DNA of 10,646 bases, taken from the NCBI GenBank assembly GCA_030642025.1, contig DAOWOO010000020.1:1-10646 (forward strand). The letters are read 5' to 3'. Shown here piece after piece: positions 6,780 through 10,646 of this stretch. The first letter of the stretch is position 1. The number at the start of each line of letters is the position of its first letter. The notes under the pieces are model-generated. The model did no database searches and was not told where the DNA came from. It saw nothing but the letters and a program-made list of their open reading frames with translations. Source of the stretch: Candidatus Zixiibacteriota bacterium (lineage in GTDB: Bacteria; Zixibacteria; MSB-5A5; GN15; PGXB01). Made by a program: the position numbers and the translations under genes.

Positions 6780-7865
6780 ATGCAGTTGGTATATGCCGTA
6801 ATCCTTGCGGGGGGACGGGGTGAGCGATTCTGGCCTCTATCCCGGGCCCGGCGCCCCAAGCAGTTATTGCGATTGATATCGGACAAGACGATGCTTCAGG
6901 AGACAATTGATCGCATCCTGCCGATAATCCCGATGGAGCGGGTGGTGGTGGTCACTTCCGAGGATATAGTTCAGCCGATTCTGGAAGATATCCCTGATAT
7001 CAAGCGGGAAAATATTCTTGCCGAACCAACCGGCCGAAACACCTGTCTGGCTATCGGACTGGCCGCCGAACATCTGAAAAAGATCAATCCGAATGCTGTC
7101 ATGGTGGTTCTCTCTGCGGATCATATTATCAAACCGGCCGAAAGGCTTCACGACATTATCAAGGTTGGGGCCGAGATTGCCGCCGAAGAGGATAAGCTGA
7201 TAACCATCGGTATCGACCCAACCCGCCCGGAAACAAGTTACGGATATATAAAACTGGCCCAGCAGTACAAGTCGGTTAACCATACTACCATTTATGAAGT
7301 TGACTCTTTTACCGAGAAGCCCAAACCGGCTGTGGCCCAGGAGTACTATTACGGACGTAAGCACCTATGGAATTCCGGCATGTTTATATGGTCGGTGCAG
7401 GCTGTTTTGAATGCAATATCCGATTGCCGTTCGGATATAAGGGAACTGCTTGATGATTATGCCGAACATATTGGTCAGCCTGATGAAAATGAGAGCCGTT
7501 GTCATTTATACGAACAGAGCGAAGCTATTTCAATAGATTTTGCCGTGCTTGAAAATGCGGAGAATGTTCTGACGATAAAGGGTGATATTGTTTGGGATGA
7601 TGTCGGAAGCTGGAACGCACTGGAGCGGTACATGGAGCGCGATAATGAAAACAATGTTGTCGTCGGACGGGGTAAAGTCGTCGGGTCGTATGAAAATACC
7701 ATTTATAACGACAGTGACGGCATGATTATAGTCCTCGGAGTATCCGACCTGGTGATTGTCAAAACCGGTGATATCAGCCTTGTCGCTAGTAAGACCAATG
7801 TGAATGAAGTGAAAAATCTACTGGCGGAATTTGCCGCCGATGATAATCTGAAAAAATACTTATGA
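6780..7865 (+). CDS. manC: Mannose-1-phosphate guanylyltransferase
   Basis: A 361-aa nucleotidyltransferase making GDP-mannose from mannose 1-phosphate and GTP in the cytoplasm, a precursor for mannosylated or deoxyhexose-containing surface polysaccharides. Motifs in order: LAGGRGERFWPLSRARRPKQLL region (9-30, the GTP-binding signature with K27), EPTGRNT (82-88), SADHI (112-116), TSYGYI (152-157), FTEKP (177-181), WNSGMF (197-202), SIDFAVLE (251-258) and WDDVGSW (272-278). The length fits the short monofunctional form; the C-terminal phosphomannose isomerase cupin of the roughly 470-aa bifunctional form is absent. AAGGAG lies 5 nt before the ATG. Its TGA overlaps the next gene start by 4 nt (ATGA). 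It leads the plus-strand operon. Confidence 0.94.
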   Translation: MQLVYAVILAGGRGERFWPLSRARRPKQLLRLISDKTMLQETIDRILPIIPMERVVVVTSEDIVQPILEDIPDIKRENILAEPTGRNTCLAIGLAAEHLKKINPNAVMVVLSADHIIKPAERLHDIIKVGAEIAAEEDKLITIGIDPTRPETSYGYIKLAQQYKSVNHTTIYEVDSFTEKPKPAVAQEYYYGRKHLWNSGMFIWSVQAVLNAISDCRSDIRELLDDYAEHIGQPDENESRCHLYEQSEAISIDFAVLENAENVLTIKGDIVWDDVGSWNALERYMERDNENNVVVGRGKVVGSYENTIYNDSDGMIIVLGVSDLVIVKTGDISLVASKTNVNEVKNLLAEFAADDNLKKYL

Positions 7866-8485
7866 GAACATTCGATATTTTAATATTGTCGGCCCTGTTT
7901 TTGGGTCTGCTTGTTCTGGGTGGATGCCGTGGATCGTTTGATCGATCCGGGGAAGAAATCGTATCTCCCCGACCCACAACAGCCGGTGATGAACCTCTCG
8001 GCCTGGAAGAAGACAGAGTCCTGATCCCCGAAAAATATAGATATACCCGGGCACCGGTTGATTCAATGATAACCGATGACAGTTTACTGGTTATTTATCC
8101 GCTGTATAATCGGGATGAGGATGCCGGAAACAGATATGAATCATACCGGATACAGTTATATACGTCAAAAACCTACGGACCGGCGGTCCGGGAGCTTAAT
8201 ATAGCCAGCGAGGTGTTCGACCATTCGACCCGTCTTGATTATGAAGTGCCCTATTACAAAGTGAGAGTTGGTGATTTTGCCACCCGTGATGAGGCCGAGA
8301 AATATCTTCCGGCGGTCAAAGCGGCGGGATACTCAACCGCCTGGACCGTGAAAGTCAATCTCAATATTAAAACGCTGGAAAGTATGTATGATAACCTGGA
8401 ATTGCCGCCGACGGATTCTGTTGATACGGCGGATATGGATATTATGGAGCCGGTAAATGACACCACCCTGTATCAAGAGGATTAA
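7862..8485 (+). CDS. SPOR-domain lipoprotein
   Basis: A 207-aa protein with a type II signal peptide: hydrophobic segment about 6-19 and lipobox LGGC with the lipidated cysteine at C22. A linker rich in acidic residues and proline follows. Residues about 92-168 form a SPOR domain (YRIQLYTSKTYGPAVRE, then YYKVRVGDFATRDEAEKYL, then GYSTAWTVKV), a fold known to bind septal or denuded peptidoglycan glycans. The C-terminal 40 residues are acidic and look disordered. The product should be anchored in a membrane facing the cell wall. The start overlaps the manC stop by 4 nt without a clear Shine-Dalgarno, suggesting coupled translation. Confidence 0.85.
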   Translation: MRTFDILILSALFLGLLVLGGCRGSFDRSGEEIVSPRPTTAGDEPLGLEEDRVLIPEKYRYTRAPVDSMITDDSLLVIYPLYNRDEDAGNRYESYRIQLYTSKTYGPAVRELNIASEVFDHSTRLDYEVPYYKVRVGDFATRDEAEKYLPAVKAAGYSTAWTVKVNLNIKTLESMYDNLELPPTDSVDTADMDIMEPVNDTTLYQED

Positions 8486-9101
8486 CCCCTTTAATCCGAA
8501 CAGAAGCATCATGGAGGAAGCATCGGGTATTCTTAACAGGGATGGAATTGTCGTAGCGCCGACTGAAACCAGGTACGGTTTGTTGGGGCGGGCCGATCAT
8601 CCGGTGGTAATGGAAAAGATATATTTCCTTAAAAACCGCCCGAAAGAAATGCCGACGGCGGTGTTTGTCCACTCGAAGTATATGATTTCTGAGTTTGCCG
8701 ATGAAACCGACATATCCATATCTCTTGCGGAAAGGTTCCTGCCCGGTCCATTGACCCTGGTTTTAAAAGCACATACTGATTTTGGTGCACCTATTGTCAT
8801 TAACGGAAAAATAGGCATTCGATGTTCATCTTCGCGGATCATTGCCGCTGTCATAGAGCGGGTTTCATTTCCGGTATGCGCCACCAGCGCCAATCTGTCA
8901 GGCAGAGAAGAACCAACGACCATCGAGGAAATTGCCAAACAGTTTGGCGGGCACGTGGATATGTATCTTGACGCCGGTCCGCTTGATGGTCAAACTTCCA
9001 CCGTAGTTGACTGCTCCGGCGATGATGTTCAAATCCTTCGCCGGGGGGCTGTTGGCGATAAGGAAATAAATCTGACTGTTGGGAGAAAAGATGATAGCTG
9101 A
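8457..9101 (+). CDS. L-threonylcarbamoyladenylate synthase (TsaC/YwlC/Sua5 family)
   Basis: A 214-aa protein of the family that makes threonylcarbamoyl-AMP from threonine, bicarbonate and ATP, the first step of the t6A37 modification of ANN-decoding tRNAs. Motifs: PTETRYGLL (35-43), KNRPKEMP (59-66), FLPGPLTLVL (94-103), ATSANLSG (142-149), STVVD (181-185) and LRRGAV (194-199). It is the short form, lacking the extra C-terminal Sua5 domain. The segment after GIR reads CSSS (123-126) where many homologues have a proline-containing RxPxH-type stretch. Its ATG lies inside the SPOR gene, a 29-nt overlap, supported by GGAG 7 nt upstream; the later ATG at 8511 has no such site. Confidence 0.9.
   Translation: MTPPCIKRINPFNPNRSIMEEASGILNRDGIVVAPTETRYGLLGRADHPVVMEKIYFLKNRPKEMPTAVFVHSKYMISEFADETDISISLAERFLPGPLTLVLKAHTDFGAPIVINGKIGIRCSSSRIIAAVIERVSFPVCATSANLSGREEPTTIEEIAKQFGGHVDMYLDAGPLDGQTSTVVDCSGDDVQILRRGAVGDKEINLTVGRKDDS
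9081..9085 (+). promoter_or_regulatory. Ribosome-binding site selecting ATG 9091
   Basis: GGGAG lies 5 nt before ATG 9091. This fixes the phosphatase start there rather than at the in-frame TTG 9079, which would precede the site. Confidence 0.6.
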
Positions 9102-9594
9102 TTTTCATATACTTTTTGTATGCACGGGAAATACCTGCCGCTCCCCGATGGCTGAGGGAGCGCTGAGGAAACTTCTGGAAAACAAGGAAATTGGAGGCAT
9201 CACAGTTTCATCGGCGGGGACATCGGCCGTTTCGGGATATTCTGCTACCGACTATGCTATTGAGGCCTCACGCATATGGGAGGTGGACATAACCGGCCAT
9301 AATTCCCGACAACTGACCGAGGAGCTTATAGAAGAAGCGGACCTGATTCTGGCCATGTCACCGATGCATTGCCATAAAATTGTCGAAATGGTGCCGGATG
9401 CGGCGGGAAAGACGTTCCTCCTGAGAAATTACCCCGAGACCGGATGTATCGGCGAGGGTATCGATGACCCGATCGGGGCGTCGCTCGATTTTTATAACAG
9501 GACATTTCTTGATATCGGTGAGGAACTGGGACGTATCCTTCCGGATATAACTAATACGATCGGAAAGAAGAGGATACCGAAGCAGGAATTATGA
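9091..9594 (+). CDS. Low-molecular-weight phosphatase, YwlE-like (candidate protein-arginine phosphatase)
   Basis: A 167-aa cytoplasmic phosphatase of the low-molecular-weight PTP fold. The P-loop is CTGNTCRS (C11 nucleophile, R17, S18) near the N-terminus, and the general-acid loop is DDPIG (125-129, D126). Position 15 is threonine, as in Bacillus YwlE, where Thr11 is known to favour phosphoarginine over phosphotyrosine; tyrosine phosphatases usually have Ile or similar there. The DPxG loop also resembles YwlE more than the DPYY of classical enzymes. The preceding TsaC/YwlC-type gene matches the Bacillus ywlC-ywlD-ywlE order. A tyrosine phosphatase for polysaccharide export (Wzb-like) remains an alternative given the nearby manC. 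It overlaps the preceding gene by 11 nt and the next by 4 nt. Confidence 0.86.
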   Translation: MIADFHILFVCTGNTCRSPMAEGALRKLLENKEIGGITVSSAGTSAVSGYSATDYAIEASRIWEVDITGHNSRQLTEELIEEADLILAMSPMHCHKIVEMVPDAAGKTFLLRNYPETGCIGEGIDDPIGASLDFYNRTFLDIGEELGRILPDITNTIGKKRIPKQEL

Positions 9595-10412
9595 TGGTTA
9601 AGATTCTCACCATATTGGGCGCCCTGGTAATAATGACGGGCGGGGCTTACTATTTTCACCTGTCGGGCAGTCTGGCATCGGCTCAGACTTCGTCTGAGGA
9701 AATACCTTCCGAAAGCGGGATAGACCGGTTTATGGAGAACTTGGCCTTCGGAGTAGGCGAGAAACTTGACTTCGATATCAATTACGGTTTTATAAATGCC
9801 GGAAATGCAATTATGGAGGTTGCTGAGCTTATTGAGTACAACGGAAGGCCCTGTTATCTGGTTCTGTCAACGGCCAGTTCCAACAGGTTTTTCTCAACGT
9901 TTTACCATGTTGAAGACCGGGTAGAATCGGTTCTCGATGCGGTGAGCATGTTTACATGGCATTTTGAAAAGCATCTGCGTGAAGGGAATTATCGGGCCGA
10001 TCGTATCTGCGACTTCGATCAGTTGAAAAATATTGTTATCTACCAGGATGATACCATGGAAGTCGCCCCGTATGTGCAGGATGCACTCTCCGTATTGTAT
10101 TATGTCCGTACTCTCGATCTGAAACCGGGTGATTCTTATTCCATCGGAAATTTCACCGACGGCAAATCATATTCACTCGAAGTAAACGTCTTGCGAAAAG
10201 AGACTGTTAAAGTCAAGGCGGGCAGGTTTGACTGTATTGTGGTTGAACCTCTATTGAAATCCTCCGGCGTCTTCAAGCATGAGGGTAAACTGACAGTCTG
10301 GCTGACCGATGACCGGCTCAAAATGCCGGTCCTGATGAAATCAAAGGTGCTGGTCGGTTCCATTTCGGCCGAACTGACCGAATACCGCCTGGGAGAAATT
10401 ATTGAATTCTGA
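9591..10412 (+). CDS. DUF3108 family exported or membrane-anchored protein
   Basis: A 273-aa protein with an N-terminal hydrophobic segment (about 4-19) and a possible cleavage motif ASA at 29-31, so it is exported or anchored by its N-terminus. The rest is beta-rich and matches the DUF3108 pattern: FGVGEKLDFDINYGFINAG region (53-71), DALSVLYYVRTLDLKPGD (164-181), KVKAGRFDCIVVEP (207-220), and GKLTVWLTDD (232-241) with KMPVLMKSK (244-252). The biochemical function of the family is not known to me; an envelope role is inferred. It overlaps the phosphatase by 4 nt (ATGA). AGGA is 3 nt from the first ATG and 6 nt from the second (9594), so Met2 may be the real start. Confidence 0.82.
   Translation: MMVKILTILGALVIMTGGAYYFHLSGSLASAQTSSEEIPSESGIDRFMENLAFGVGEKLDFDINYGFINAGNAIMEVAELIEYNGRPCYLVLSTASSNRFFSTFYHVEDRVESVLDAVSMFTWHFEKHLREGNYRADRICDFDQLKNIVIYQDDTMEVAPYVQDALSVLYYVRTLDLKPGDSYSIGNFTDGKSYSLEVNVLRKETVKVKAGRFDCIVVEPLLKSSGVFKHEGKLTVWLTDDRLKMPVLMKSKVLVGSISAELTEYRLGEIIEF
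10391..10395 (+). promoter_or_regulatory. Ribosome-binding site for a TTG start
   Basis: GGGAG inside the end of the DUF3108 gene lies 6 nt before TTG 10402. It is the only well-spaced site for the reading frame that stays open to the window edge. The ATG at 10412 opens a frame that stops after 11 codons. Confidence 0.5.
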
Positions 10413-10646
10413 TGGAAAAAAAGCGACATTTCCCCAAATTGACCTGAATCGCGTCCGGACAATTGAATTGGAAACCCGAGAAAGCAAAGTCACCACTTCG
10501 CTTCTGGGTAAACCGCTCAGTTCCAAAGGAGCCGACATTTTTTTTGACAGTCTGCCGGGATTTTTGAAAGCTTCGGACCTGATTGAATATATAAAGTCAG
10601 TGGTATCCGCCCGTAAAAAAGGTCTGCCCTTTCATCTCATGATGGG
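10402..10646 (+). CDS. Unidentified conserved-looking protein, 5' part (runs off the window)
   Basis: Frame 10402-10646 is open for 81 codons and reaches the right edge. It begins on TTG with a well-placed GGGAG and overlaps the DUF3108 gene by 11 nt, continuing the overlap pattern of the operon. The visible part reads FPQIDLNRVRTIELETRESKV (10-30), GADIFFDSLPGFLKASDL (43-60) and ends KKGLPFHLMMG, a strand likely leading into a Rossmann-type core. It is soluble, with no signal peptide. The pattern reminds me of a family of uncharacterised proteins distantly like deoxyhypusine synthase, but the diagnostic part lies outside the window, so this is only a suggestion. Base composition and codon use match its neighbours. 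Confidence 0.65.
   Translation, partial: MNSDGKKATFPQIDLNRVRTIELETRESKVTTSLLGKPLSSKGADIFFDSLPGFLKASDLIEYIKSVVSARKKGLPFHLMM

Noticed and set aside
6784..7865. Bifunctional mannose-6-phosphate isomerase/guanylyltransferase
   Set aside because: The protein ends at 361 residues with no C-terminal isomerase cupin.
10412..10447. Short frame from ATG 10412 overlapping the DUF3108 stop (TGATG), as at other junctions
   Set aside because: It stops after 11 codons, and the neighbouring frame from TTG 10402 stays open to the edge with protein-like composition.

Overview
The window looks like bacterial chromosome of about 50% GC. It is gene-dense, with many overlapping start and stop codons and sigma-70-type promoters (TTGACA or close to it). 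It holds a SPOR lipoprotein, a DUF3108 envelope protein and a fused membrane spermidine-synthase-like protein, and it shows no mobile elements. This gene mix suggests a Gram-negative lineage of the FCB or 'candidate phylum' kind (Zixibacteria-like). That placement is an impression from gene content, not a demonstrated taxonomy.

Layout. (1) Positions 26-99, minus strand: tRNA-Gln (anticodon CUG) with an encoded CCA and a good promoter of its own. (2) Positions 5111 down to 217, minus strand: a four-gene operon reading DUF362 protein, AmrS-type radical SAM enzyme with a twin-arginine N-terminus, ~14-TM protein with a degenerate spermidine-synthase domain, thiamine-pyrophosphokinase-like protein. 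The first three genes are joined by 1-nt stop/start overlaps. (3) Positions 5112-5206: a compact back-to-back promoter region. (4) Positions 5207-6721, plus strand: one exported protein fusing the Memo-like (AmrB) and AMMECR1-like (AmrA) domains. (5) From 6780 to the right edge, plus strand: a second operon with its own near-consensus promoter, reading mannose-1-phosphate guanylyltransferase, SPOR lipoprotein, TsaC/Sua5 family L-threonylcarbamoyladenylate synthase, YwlE-like low-molecular-weight phosphatase, DUF3108 envelope protein, and the start of a further gene that opens on TTG and runs off the window. Every junction in this operon overlaps.

The most distinctive part is 3052-6721, a complete AmmeMemoRadiSam set (Memo, AMMECR1 and radical SAM) arranged divergently. 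The Memo-AMMECR1 fusion carries a Sec-type signal peptide and the radical SAM partner carries an exact RRxFLK twin-arginine motif. If both signals work, the system acts outside the cytoplasm, which is hard to reconcile with the SAM and electron supply a radical SAM enzyme needs. A DUF362 protein and a membrane protein with a dead-looking SAM/aminopropyltransferase fold are co-transcribed with it and are candidate accessory parts. The chemistry of the system is not evident from sequence.

The right-hand operon mixes GDP-mannose supply, cell-envelope proteins, tRNA t6A modification and a phosphatase. TsaC next to a YwlE-like phosphatase recalls the ywlC-ywlD-ywlE neighbourhood of Bacillus. No intergenic stretch exceeds about 120 bases, and I saw no CRISPR array, insertion sequence, rRNA or origin.
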